Translations under genes and position numbers: made by a program
Source of the DNA: Nelumbo lutea
Lineage: Eukaryota > Streptophyta > Magnoliopsida > Proteales > Nelumbonaceae
Direction of reading: 5' to 3'
Assembly (NCBI GenBank): GCA_022828595.1
Contig: JAKGHH010000003.1
Location: 57,835,759 to 57,899,758 of the forward strand
Length of the DNA stretch: 64,000 nt
Notes under the pieces: generated by a model
Database searches by the model: none
Seen by the model: the letters and a program-made list of their open reading frames with translations, nothing else
Told to the model about the DNA's origin: nothing
Shown: positions 13,201 through 26,100 of the stretch, one piece after another
Layout: every line of letters starts with the position of its first letter
Numbering within the stretch: position 1 is the first letter of the stretch

Positions 13201-16200
13201 TAAAAATTTAAGTTTATATTTCTTATTAATATCATGTTTAATATTTGCTTTTGCATTTTTTTAACTTTTTGGCATTTTGTTGAATTTTTTGACATTTCTT
13301 TTTGATTTTTTAACGACTTTTTTTTGTATTTTTGTGCCTTGTGCCTCTCGCCTTGGGTGCCCTTGCACCTTTTTTTGCGCCTTGTGCTTTTAAAACACTA
13401 GCATATTGCAAATGATATGAATATGGTAAATGTGATGATTGAAGGGGAATCTAAAACTGGTGGTGGGGTGGCTGAAGAACCATGAGTCCATAATTTGGTG
13501 TTTTAGGAATAAGACGAAAAAAATTTAGATGGCTCTCTAGAAATATGAATCTTGAAAGTACAATTTGTAAGAAGAGTAGCTAATGATTGGGGGGGGGATA
13601 CTTTAGCTAAATAATGGGTGTGTAGAAATAAATTGGGCTAAATTGTAATTTGAACTTCTACATTGATGGAAAAGGTAGCACCCCATGCCTCTCTAAGCGA
13701 TGCTTATAATGCCAACTTTAAGGATTAATAAAGCTTATTTTACTTGCAGAAATTTCCTAATATCTACAATCTGTCTTTGATTAAGAACAAAATTAGCTGT
13801 CATTGTCTAATTAGTGCTCCATCAGGACTTGTCTAATTAGTGCTCTATCTGGATCCTCCACATCTGACAGTAGAGCTTGAGTACTTTGTCCATCTGGCAG
13901 TTCTTATGTTCTTTTTTTTTTTTTCATTCTTTACTCCCTTCTGTCTCCCTCCGAGGGACTTCCCTGGTTAAAGTTAATTGGTTGGATTCCACTCCTCAAG
14001 ATCTGGGCATTCTCTTGGAAGGTTTACCATCAGAAGATAAATACTTGTGATATCTTACAGAAGAAGATAAATTCCTAATATCTACAGCCAGTCTCTTAAT
14101 GTCTGCCTCCTAAGCATGGCAAGTGGTGAAACTACTTTCCACCTGCTAATCTTCTTCTTTTTTCTAAGTCTTTTTGGCTTCAGCTGGTCATTTTGTTGGT
14201 GTATTTGAACACATTTTTTACAATCCAAGAAGAAAAGATGTAAAATGATGTGGAGATGCACTAGGGCGACTGTACTTTGGATGATTTGGGAAGAAAGAGA
14301 GTAGAATTTTCAAGGAAGTGGATCATAGAAAGGAACCTTTGTTGGGAAACATAATAATATAGTGAGTGGCAAATTGGGTAAAAGTAACTTCGGGGCCATT
14401 TGGCAGTCAAAAGACGCATTGAGCTTTTGCATGAAGATTTGAGCAGACCGGAGCTAGTTTGGCAGATACATGTCTTTCCGTTCCTTTCCCAAAATCAGCC
14501 CCAAATGGGCTTCTTGTGTCTTTTCGGCGCTCCAGCTTCTGGCGACTAGATCTTCTGCAAACCAAACGGGAATAGACTGAAAATCGGCCTGCCCGGCTTG
14601 TAAACAGCCAAAAGATCGTGCAGAAAGACACGTTAAATGGGCCCTCCATTGTTCATCTACCTCATGCATGTCGAAAATATGTTGTTGGTCTCCGCCACCT
14701 TCCAACTGGGTGAGACTGAAATTTGACGGCTGTAGTTTGCGTAACACAAGACCATTAGGCATGGGGAAGTCTTTGGAATCAAGACGGAGCAGTTTTGACC
14801 ATCTATTTGGGTCCTATAAGCCATGGAAACTTAGTGAAGTCAGATTTAATGGTCTTACTACATGGTCTGAGATTAGTGCAATCTCTCAATTTCATAAATC
14901 TGTTTGTGGAAGATGACTCAACAACTGTCATTGAATGGCTAAGTATAATAGGTCAGGCTCATGGTATTATAGAAAATATAAGTGAACTATGAAACCTAGC
15001 AAGGGAAATGAGTACAAGATTCTCATGGACAATGGCCATGAAACATAGCATGACAATCAATTCCCAATGGGTCGGCAGATCATCTAATGCTTTGTCAGAT
15101 TCTTTGGCTAAGCAAGGGGTTTCTCGGGTATCTTTGCATTGGGCTAATTTCATAGTTGTCAAGGTGCCTAGGCAACTAGGTGGGCACCTAGGCGGTGGAA
15201 TCTGAAAGCATAAAATTTAAAGATCCCTACTTCTCCTTAAGCTACTTTATTAGTTTTTTATACTAACCAACATACCTGTATACTTATAAAACCATTCAAA
15301 TGAGTAATTAACTATAAATTTCATATAAAAACATAAACATGCCATCATAAATACATCATTTACATAATATATTAATTTCAATGTTTAATAACAAGAAATG
15401 CAGCAAGAAGAAGAGAAAAATAAAGGGGCTCTGTTTCATTCCCAAAAGAAAATTCTTAAAAAAAAATAAAGGTGCATGAACAAGAGGACAACTTGGACTG
15501 TGCTTAACGGGCAGAGACCCTATTTCAGGCCACTAAAAAGGTTGAATGCAGCTCAAAAAAGGAGAAATATAAGGGGACAGAGCTTCTCTTTCGTACCAAA
15601 ATAAATAAATAGTGCAAAAATACAGGAAAAAATTTAGAACATTGAGGGGCAGCCCTTGTTTTGTTTTCAACAATATTTCTTAAACAAATGTAAGAAAAAA
15701 AAATACAAGAGCAAAGGACGACTTAACGAAGAAGAAGAATGGAAACTCTTCTCAGTCGTCTGTATTCTCTGGACAACGAGATCAACCAATGACATGGTTG
15801 GTACTCTTGCATGAAAAGGGGTGGACATATATCAAATATATTAGGGAACAATCTAAAATGATATAATGTAAAGCGTACACAAGGGGATTGCATTGGATTT
15901 TACTATTCATGTCTACTTGTAGCAACAATAAACACATTGTATAAGGAGCCCTTGTTGTAAGATTAGTACATTGACTATTCTATGATGCATAGGATGGTGC
16001 AAAGCCTGACGTTCATCCTGCTCTAAAAATTAGTTTTGACCTACCATGTTTACTGTTGGATTGGAAGCAACTCTTGTATCACCTCTTGGTTGTAGGCTTA
16101 GCATTCTCAATGTGATACTGTCATGCATGTGCATGTCTATATAAAGCTACTAAAGGGTTGTGGGATCAATTCTTATAAAAATTATTTTATGAATGTTATC

Positions 16201-19200
16201 AATAATACATAATATCTATATTTATAAAAAAAATACATAATATCTAAGTTATTTAGTTCATTTAAAACATAAAATATTGTATTTTGGCAAATTTAAATTG
16301 AATTTATTAATGATATATATATAATATCAAAATGTTATCTAGTGAAATCAGACTCTGATGGGTAGGATTCAATTTTATTTTCAATATTAATAGGATCTAT
16401 TTTAAATAGATAGATCCAATCCCAATCTGATAAATTTACCTCCCTAATTGAGGTTATAGCCCCAAATAATTAGGGCTAAAAGGTCTAGACCTCATAGCCT
16501 TTTAAACTCATGGATTAGAGTGAAGGGGATTGGAGTTTTGAATAAAGGTCTGAGGCAGGCTGGTGAGAACCCAGAGGCTGGGAGTTTTGAATAAAGGTCT
16601 GAGGCAGGCTGGTGAGAACCCAGAGGCTGGCCCAAGCCCAGCCCGTTATGCCAATGGACCACGACCACTAATCAGAGCCTCTTCGTTTCACCATGCCTAA
16701 CACACGATCAACCTCTATAGACGATTGGATGGATCGCTTGGAAGTCAACATGCACCATGTGATGGCGGAATTGAAGGAGTTGAAGGAGGTGTTGTATGTA
16801 GTAGCTTCCCAGCAACGGGAGAAGTCGGTGGCGGCGAGATGGGATAATGAACTGGAGGAGTCCAATAGCAGTGGAGGAAGACGTCCAGGAACCTATGGGG
16901 GAAGATATGCTAAGCCCAACTTTCTGACGTTTTCTGGAGGAGACCCTATTTTGTGGATTTCCAAGGTGGAACAGTACTTTGAGTATCATGAGACCCTTGG
17001 TCATTAGCGGGTGACTATTGCCTTATTCCATCTCAATGGCAACGCCATCCTCTGGTTCCAGTGGTTTTGGAGAGCCCGCCCACAAATCTCGTGGCAAGAC
17101 TTCACTGATGCTCTTTGTGTACGCTTCGTGTTGATAGCCTACGACGACTGGAATGAGGTTCTTTCGAAGCTGAAACAGACAAGGACGGCTCGAGAGTACC
17201 AGGGTGGAAGTTAAAGCATGGAGACCTTCGACCTTATTGGTAGTTGTTGGGCTAGCCCGTCTTCAGGAAGAACGCCTGGACTGGTCTAGGTGAGTAAATC
17301 GGACCATTGGACTAATTCTTAAGCCTCTGCCCCCCAAGTCAAATGGGCTTTTGCCTCGGCCCAATATCGAGCCAGACACGGCCACCTCCCAACGGCCCAA
17401 AATACCTTTCCGATGCCCGTCCTGGGCTGAAATGCAGGCCTAGCGAGAGAAGGGTTTGTGTTATAATTGTGATTAGAAATTTGGCCCAGGCCATAAGTAC
17501 AAAGCCCAACAAGTGTTCCTCTTGCAAACACAAGATTCCAAAGGAGAAATGGAGGTTCTTGCCCCTGGTGAAGATGAGCCCGTGATCCTTGAAATAGAAC
17601 CGAAGATCTCTCTCAATGCATTAAATGGTTTGGCATCTACATGGTTTATGAAGGTTACAGGACAGCATTGGGGGCATCCGGTGACTGTTTTGATAGACAA
17701 TGGCAACACCCTCAACTTTGTGGCTCAGATTTTGGCCCAACAACTAGGTATTGCTGTCAACTATTATCCTTCCTTTCCCGTTCATGTTGCGGATGGAAAC
17801 AAAATAGTATGTGATGGTATCTATAGAAATGAGAAGTTGTTCATTTAGGGCCATAAATTTACAGTGGACCTCCACCCCCTAGAATTTAGTGGGGCAGATT
17901 TTGTGCTAGGGGTTCGACGGTTGTGCCAATTAGGCCTAGTAAGGCATAACTGGGCTCAGATGACCATGGATTTTGAGTTACGGGGAACTCCCTACCGTCT
18001 ACAAGGCCTGGGACCCCCGACCCTTAAATCGGGTGATGCCCGAACCCTCTTAAAGTTAAGCCACGGGAAAGGGTGTCCTGTATTCATGCATATAGGTCAT
18101 GAATCCCTAAGCCCAACTCTCAGCCTAGACCCAAATCAGTAACTCAGTAATCAAGATTTGGCCAATTTGCCAGACCTTTTGAACCATTATGTGGATGTGT
18201 TTGGGGAACTTGATCATCTACCCCCCGCCCGAGCACAAGACCACCATGTACCCTTACTGCCAGGGGCAACACCCACTAATGTGCGCCCCTACCGTTACCC
18301 CTATTACCAGAAGACAGAAATAGAAAAAATTGTAAGGAGCTGATGGAGAAGAAACACATTTAGACGAGCATCAGCCCGTTTTCTTCTCCCATGCTATTGG
18401 TAAAAAAGAAAGATGGATCCTAGAGATTTTGTGTGGACTATAGGGCCCTAAATAAAATTACCATTAAGGATCGGTTTCTGATTCCTATAGTAAAGAGCTT
18501 CTAGATGAATCGGGAGGAGCCCAATTCTTCTCCAAAATGGACTTGCGGTCAGGGTACCACCAGATAAGGGTCCACCCGGAAGACATACCTAAGACGGCTT
18601 TTCGTACCCACGATGGCCATTATGTATTCCGAGTTATGCGTTTGGGCTAACCAATGCACCTTCTACTTTTTAGTCCATTATGAATGACATATTTAGGCCT
18701 TTCCTGAGGCGTTTCATATTGGTGTTCTTTGATGCTATTCTGGTTTTGAGCCGTGATTGGCCCACACACTTGCAGCATCTTGAAAGAACTTTGGAGGTAT
18801 TGCGAGAAAATGGGTTCTATGCCAAATTGTCTTAGTGTTTGGGCCATATAGTCACAGCAAGGCAGGTTATGGCCGACCCAGAGAAGATCTCTTGCATTCA
18901 GGCTTGGCCCACCCCCATTACAGTGAAGGCTCTCAAAGGGTTCCTTGGCCTCGCAGGCTGCTACAGGCGTTTTATTCCTGGATACGGGTCGATTACAACA
19001 CCATTAACTCAGTTGTTGAAGTGGGACTCCTTTATCTGGGGACCCGAAGCCCAGCAAACCTTTGAAAACCTGAAGAGGGCCGTATCCACACCGCCCGTTC
19101 TGATGCTACCAGATTTCAATGAGACCTTTGTGTTAGAATGCGATGCCTCGGGTATGGGCTTAGGCACAGTTTTGATGCAAAAAGGAAAACCCTTGGCCTA

Positions 19201-22200
19201 CTACAGTAAGGCCTTGACAGCCCAAGCCCAAAGTTATTCTACTTATGTAAAGGAACTCATGGTTGTTTTGGTCGTCCAGAAATGGCGGGCCTATTTATTG
19301 GGCCGGAATTTCACCATTCGAATAGACAAGAAGTGTCAAGTTCTTATTGGAGCAACGGGTCCACACAGAAGATCAGCAAAAATCGTGGGTACGACTACTC
19401 TATTGAATACAAACCTGGGCCCACCAACAAGACAAGAAGTGTCAAGTTCTTGTGGGAGCAACGGGTCCACACAGAAGATCAGCAAAAATTGTGGGTACGA
19501 CTACTCTATTGAATACAAACCTGGGCCCACCAACAAGGCAGCAGATGCCCTCTCTATGGTAATTGAGTTTCATCAGTTGACGGGCTCCCAACCCACTTAC
19601 CCCTTTGTTTGAAGCAATCAGGTTGGAGGCTCGTAAGGCACCAGAATTGGCCCAGATATGGGTCTGTTATCAGCAAGATCCCACCACAGTGCCAGGATAC
19701 AGCATGATGGGCCTAGATCTCCTATACAAGGCTCAGTACGTGCTACCTTCCTCCTCACCACACATCCTGCTCTCTTATGACTATTTCATGATTCACCTCA
19801 AGGGGGGTACTTTGGTGTTTTGTGAACTTATAAATGGTTGTCTTCACACTACTATTGGGCTGGTATGAGAAGAAGGGTCCAACAATATGTGGTTGCTTGT
19901 ACTATTTGTCAGCAGCAGAATTATGATTCCCAGGCACCTCTCGGATTGATGCAGCCTCTCAAAATACCCGCCTAGGTATGGAAGGAGATCTCAATGGACT
20001 TCATTATGGGGTTGCCCAAGTCCAACCGGTATTTAGTTATAATGGTGGTCATTGATCGCCTGAGCAAGTATGCACACTTCTCAGCACTGCCGCACCCTTA
20101 CACTTTGCAATGGTTGCTGAAATTTTTATTAGAGATGTTGCCAAGTTACATGGAACTCCGAAGTCGATTGTCTCGGATCGGGATCCAGCCTTCCTTAGCC
20201 AGTTTTGGAGGGAGCATTTCCGACTTCAGGGGACTAAGCTATATCGGTCCACCAGCCTTCATTCACAGTCCGACGGCCAAACAGAGGTGGTAAATAGGTG
20301 CTTGGAGACATATTTGAGGTGTTTTACAGGGGACAGGCCATGACAATAGACCTAGCCACCTTGGGCTGAGTACTGGTACAACTCTACATATCAAGGGGCA
20401 ACAAGCATGACCCCCTTGAAGGCCGTGTATGGAAGGGATCCTCCTGCCATCTTGCCATATGAATTAGGGTCCACTAATGTGGCCGTGGTGGAGACGCAAT
20501 TAATCAGTAGAGATGAGATGCTACAGGAGCTTAAGTTCAACCTGAACCGGGCCCAACAAAGGATGAAGTTCTACTACGATAAGAAGCATCTTGAGGTAGA
20601 GTATCAGGTCGGGGAATATGTTTACCTGAAGTTGCAACCCTACCGTCAATCTGAATCACAAAGAGGGCTTGGCTGAAATTTGGACCCCGTTACTTTGGTC
20701 CTTTCAAGATCCTGGAGGAAATTGATCCTGTTGCCTATAAGTTGGAGCTTCACCCCTCCTGCATTCACCCAGTCTTCCATGTTGCTCAAGAAGTGCACCA
20801 GCCCCCAGGCCATCATCAGCCCAACATTGCCCACATTCACTGATGACGGAGGCCTAGTTACTGAACCCAAGACCATTACGGACTTCAGGTAGGTTAAGAA
20901 AGGGAAGCAGGTCATCCAGGAGGCTCTAGTTGAGTGGGAGGGACTACCTACAACAGACTACCATTTGGGAACCCAGAGGCTGGCCCAAGCCCAGTCCGCT
21001 ATACCAATGGACCACGACCACCAATCACGATGGTGTATACACAGAAGAGGAACCCCCGCCCAGTACCAGAGCAGCTCTAAGCCCCAAGCCCATCCATCGA
21101 GAATAAGTTGTGCCTTCTATCAATCGAGAATAAGAATACAGAGCTCTCTCTCTCTGGAGGTCAGTTCCCCTCGAAGGAACCCTTAGGCAGGCAGTAACCT
21201 ATCACAGGCTGAGGGGATGTAATAAGCTAACTGTTTTGAAGGTCAGTACTGATCATATAATGTATTGCTTTTTTTTTTTTTAATTTTTTTGTAAAGTAAT
21301 ATATCATGTATTGGTATATATAGCATGGCGATGTCAGTGGGATGCAGAGTAGACTCACTCCCAACAAAGTACTTGGGGCTGCCACTGGGTACTAATTATA
21401 GGTCCAAAGAGATTGGTGCTCATGTTATCGAATGTACGAGTAAGGAGATGGCTGAATGGAAAAGTGTTTTGTTATCAAAACGTGGAAAGGTAAGTTTGAT
21501 ACAGAGTGCTCTATTTTCCTATAAAATTTATGAATATATTCTCTTTGTTTTTCACCATCCATTGGAGATCATCCATCAGCTTGAGAAACTAAGGCGTGAT
21601 TTCTTATGAGAAGGGGTAGAGGACCAAAAGAGCGTCATATGGTGGCTTGGGATCAGGTCTGTCTTCCCAAATTGAAATTGGGAATTGGTTTGCACTCATT
21701 TAAATCTATGAATATTGCCCTCTTAGGATAGTTTATTTGGTGGTTTGGTGTTTAGAGACAAAACTTTATTGATAAGCTTAATTCAAGTAAGTATTGGGTG
21801 GATGTGTTGGATTGGATTACAAATTCCATTTTACAATCTTATGTGTCTAGCTGTTGGAAGGACATCATGAAGCAATTGGACTCCTCACAGTGGATTTCTT
21901 TAAAAGTGGGAAGCGGTGAGAGAATCTGCTTCTGGAAGGATATTTGGTGTGGCCTTCACATTTTTGAGTTGGCAAGAGACAAAAAAATTTCGGTGTGTAT
22001 TGATAAAATAAAAAAAGAAGTCTCAGTGTGGAGCTGTTATGGAATCATTGAAGATCATGTGGTGTCGACTCCTAGCCTGATGTCAAATATTCAGGCCTGG
22101 GAAGCGGAGGAACTATGTTCTTTATTGGTAAGAATCTATTCCATCCCCCCCTCCCCCCCGGTGTACCCGATTGCAAAATCTGGAGAGGGAGTAATGGTGG

Positions 22201-23130
22201 GTCTTTCTCTATTAAATCCTACTCCCTCTTGTTGGAAGCTCAAGGTTCAGATGATGACCCTTGGAAGTGGATTTGGAAGTTAGGGGTGCTTTCTAAAGTT
22301 GTACTTTTTCATAGGCTGTGATCTTAAACAAGATCCAAACTATAGACAATCTTATGATTAGTGGCATGGTGATTGTAATACTCTTCATGTGAGACTGGTT
22401 GGGAATCAGTCAACCATCTACTCCACTGCCCATACTCAACATCTCTACTCCGTTTTCCGTCTGGCCTGAAGAGGATTTCAGCAACTAGGGCCATCTTTTC
22501 CTCTTTTCATTTTCTGGGTGGGAGAGGAACAATTGTATTTTCAAAGGCTCAGCATCTCTAGTGGAAGCTGTGGTTGGTAATTGAAAGACTATTAATGGAT
22601 CACTCTGAAGAGGAATTTGGGATCTTCTTTTCATCAATTATGTAACCATTGGAACCAAATCATTGGCATTCTCATTTTCGGCTGATCTCTTGTTGTCGTA
22701 TCGTTTTTGTAAATGATGTGAATAGTTTACACCAAGGTTTTAAAAAACCGACCTGGAAACGGAACTGCTGTGGCCACCGGTTTCTGGGTCGAATGGTTCA
22801 GGCGGTTTGAATTATGAGGGCAAATATTGTTTGTTACTCAAAGTCTTTTATGAGAAAGAGAGACTATGAGTATGTGGTTGTCAGCTGAGAAAGAAAGAAA
22901 GAACACCAGCGATGACAATGGTGATGGCGACAGCGACAACAAAAATACAGATCTCAGATCCGAGAACTGAGATCTGATCTCTCTCTCTCTACAATCTTGT
23001 TTTCTCTTCAGTCTCTCTGCAAATGTTTTAAAAACCGAGCTGGAGGGCGAACCATTTTTGCCTCCGGTTTGTGGGTCACCAGTTTGACTAACCGGGTTGA
23101 ACAGTTCAAACCATGCCGTGTCAGGACATG

Positions 23131-23175
<45 letters not shown>

Positions 23176-26100
23176 AAATACATATTTTAACAATAGATAA
23201 TGTATAAATATGTTTTAGATATGTTATATATGTATTATTTTATATTTAATTTATGTTTTTAAATTCATTTTTTTATTATTTATAAAAATATTAAAAATTG
23301 CAATTGAGGTCAAAAAAGGGTTTTTTTTTTTTTTTGCAAAAAATGCAATTTGGGACATAGATATCAAAAAGTTACCCAAAGTAAAAAAAATGGACATCGG
23401 AGTGCAAAGTTATCGCCTCCGAAAGTTTGCATGCATTGAGTATGCAACCTGTGACCTGGTCACCGGGTCAACAGTTGAACTGGCTGGGTCGAATGGTTCT
23501 TGACCAAGTCAATGGTTTTTGACCGTCTGGCGGTTCTTGAGTGAACTGAACCCGGAATTCTATCTGGTTGATGGTTCAAATGGTTTGACCGTCCGGGTCA
23601 ACGACAGGTAACATTGCTCTCTGCTGTCTGGGTTGAATGGGTCAACGGTTTGACTGCTCGATTTAGTGGTTCTCAGACCATGTTAACGATTTTGGCCCTA
23701 GGAATGGGTTAAGGGTGAAACGGAACCGGTTGCTTGGATAGTTTCTAGGCCGAACAGTCAGTCCATTTGGGTCAATGACGGTTCGAAAACACTGGTTTAC
23801 ACTCTCTGCCCTTTTTCTTGGAGTTGTATTCACTAGGATTTTTCCCCTCTTTAGCAATACAATACTTGTCTTCAAAAAAAAGAAAAATCATATAGCATGA
23901 CAACATTCTCTATGCTTGTGGTTTTCCTATTGCCCATATATTGCCTACATAGGCATGGTTTAGGGAGTCCAAAACATCCACATGTTCCCTGGTAAGATTA
24001 GACTATGAGAAATTTTCCATGTCACAACCCTGCCCCAAGAGGCTCCATATTTCCAGCACATATCCATTATTGGCGAAGCATGTGTGAGGCTTTGAGTCCC
24101 ATGAAAACCCTTTTCTATTACTAGTTTATTTTTTGAAATTAAAACCTTGAATCTTCAATAGCTTACTTTGGTGAAAGTTCGTGTGTGACCGTGGTTGCAG
24201 CGCTAGATGCATACTCTAATTGAGTCATTTGGAAGGGCATTTTTTGGTCTGTGTTTGTACATTTCTACAAGTGTTTTCATGTATGTTTGTGTATTTATTG
24301 ATGTGTTTGGTTGCAATGCAAATAAAATTGCACTGATGCAAAACCATTACTGTAAATTCTGACCTATTTTTGCTTCAAATTTTAGCTTATTTTGTTTGAT
24401 TTTTTTTATGAATAATAGTAAGTTTATTGATTCAGAAGCAAATTAGAGTGAATTCATACATCATCCCAGTGAGAGGCGCAAGCTGCAGCCCCTCCTTGAA
24501 ACTTACAAGCAAACTAGGAAAGAAAAACAAGAATCACAACTGAGCCCAAAATAATTCTTCCCTATCCCTTGCTTAGCTAACACATCTGACAAGGTATTTG
24601 CTGATCTCCCCACCCATTGTACAATGACCAACATATTCCTTGTCAACCAACTAAATTTCTTCATTTCATTCTTATATTGCCGCATAGCCTCTTCAGAAAT
24701 TTTCAACCAATCCACCACCACTTTGGAATCCTCCTCGATTATTAGTTGTTGTACCCCCAACTGGTTTGCAAATTGGACCCCTTGTACAACAGCTAAAAGT
24801 TCTGCCCTGATGGAATTCCCAATTCCCAAAGGACCTGAGTAGAGCAGCAAAATCTCTCCCTTCTCATTTCTCAAAGCACCCCCCATTCCGGATAATCCTG
24901 ATTACCCATGCTGCTTCCATCAAAGTTCAACTTAATTGAGCCTTCGGGTGGAGGAGACCAGCTTGTAATTGATTTGGCCTTTAAAGATGAGCACCTTGCT
25001 ACTGCTAACCAATTTCTCCAAATGTCATTGAAGGAGAATTGACGAAAGATTTCCAAGGTCTTCAGCCAATGTATTGCCTAGAAAAAACAGTCTTTCAAAT
25101 CTTGGTTCCTTTCCTTATCTTGAAAAATTCTGAGATTCCTTTCTTCCCAAAGAGTCCAAGTCAAGGTAGCACGAGCACATTTCCACATAATTCTCCCTAT
25201 TTTTGTAGGCCAATAAAAGGTAGAATGGTTGAAGAGCATGTAAACTTTTGTTGGTAGGCTCCAACTACCCCCAAACAACGAAAGTAGCCAAGCCCAAAGG
25301 TTTGCAGAAAAGGGACAAGATACTAATAGATGGTAACAATCCTCACCGTGAGCTCTACAGAGGATACACCAATTAGGAGAAATACAGAGAAAAGGTCTTC
25401 TCTTTTGTAGGTTGTCTAAAGTGTTTACTTTCCCATGGCAAACTTCCCAACAAAAAGCCATAATTTTTGGGGGGTGAGAGATGGACTTGAAAAAAGAAGC
25501 ACAAGTGAAAGTTTCATTGGGTTTAGGAGTCCAAACCGTTTTATCTGGCTTGGAGGGATCCAAACAAACCTGATTAAGACACCCAAGCAAAAAAGAAAGA
25601 GACTCAATTTTAGCATCCGTAAGTCTTCTACGAAAACCAAAATCCCAAGTAGGATCTAAGGGTGTTCCCAAGGGTGAGACAAATTTTGGGACCACCTCTT
25701 TTTTGTACAAAGAAATAGAAAAAAGCGAGGGGAACAAATCCTTTAACGGTGAGTCTCCAACCCAAATTTCCTCCAAAAAAAAGATAGAGTTGCCAGAACA
25801 AACTTCATACTTGATAAAATTGAGGAATTGAGGAAGGGTGTTGTGAATAGCCTTCCAAGGTGTTGCTAGGTTAGCTTGCCTCGATACACCAGCATCCCAT
25901 CCGTTCTCTGACCTCCCATGAATGCTTCCCACGACCTCATGCCACAATCTCCCTCTTTCCAAAGGCCATCTCCACAACAATTTCCCTAACAGAGCTTGAT
26001 TCTTTCTAATTACCCTCCCAATTCCCAAACCCCCCTTCTTCTTTACTTCTGCACACAATTTCCCAATTAACCAAGTGATCATTTTTCTCTTGTCCCGGCT

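Larger units (their letters stand above)
8500..13740 (+). mobile_element. Decayed L1 LINE, plus strand, broken by insertions
   Basis: Collinear pieces of an L1 ORF2 run left to right. RT is at about 8540-8900 (PKK.., [32 protein letters not shown], and FIDG in place of FADD). The post-RT region is at 9040-9100 and 9985-10270 (KLMRDFL, then EPGEIRN). The zf-RVT region is at 12190-12530 ([14 protein letters not shown]). RNase H starts at about 12570 and resumes at 13409. Many stops and frameshifts are present. The gaps are explained by an RTE fragment, a Mutator-like element and a hAT-like element listed separately. The zf-RVT part closely resembles the antisense L1 at 24401-31428, so both belong to one family. 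Confidence 0.75.
16500..21240 (+). mobile_element. Decayed Ty3/gypsy retrotransposon body
   Basis: Domain order gag, zinc knuckle, protease, RT, RNase H, integrase is that of Ty3/gypsy. No LTR pair, PBS or polypurine tract could be recognised. A 61-bp direct repeat (16614-16674 and 20967-21027, about 5 differences) lies at each end of the coding body. Many stops and frameshifts rule out autonomous activity. It lies in sense orientation in the PRP39 24-kb intron. Confidence 0.85.
21320..23890 (+). mobile_element. L1 LINE 3' fragment split by hAT-like element
   Basis: Positions 21360-21610 read [31 protein letters not shown] and LEKLRRDFL, the region after RT. Later frames show [24 protein letters not shown] (zf-RVT) and ERNNCIFKG. 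The 3' UTR ends at about 23890 in a poly(A)-like run after ctttagcaatacaatacttg. The 22733-23794 hAT-like element sits within the 3' end. The motifs differ from the other L1 copies here, so this is a different L1 family. Confidence 0.75.

Noticed and set aside
14407..14762. Overlapping minus-strand frames of 80 and 102 codons
   Set aside because: They fall across a MITE-like insert and the reverse of L1 RNase H coding sequence.
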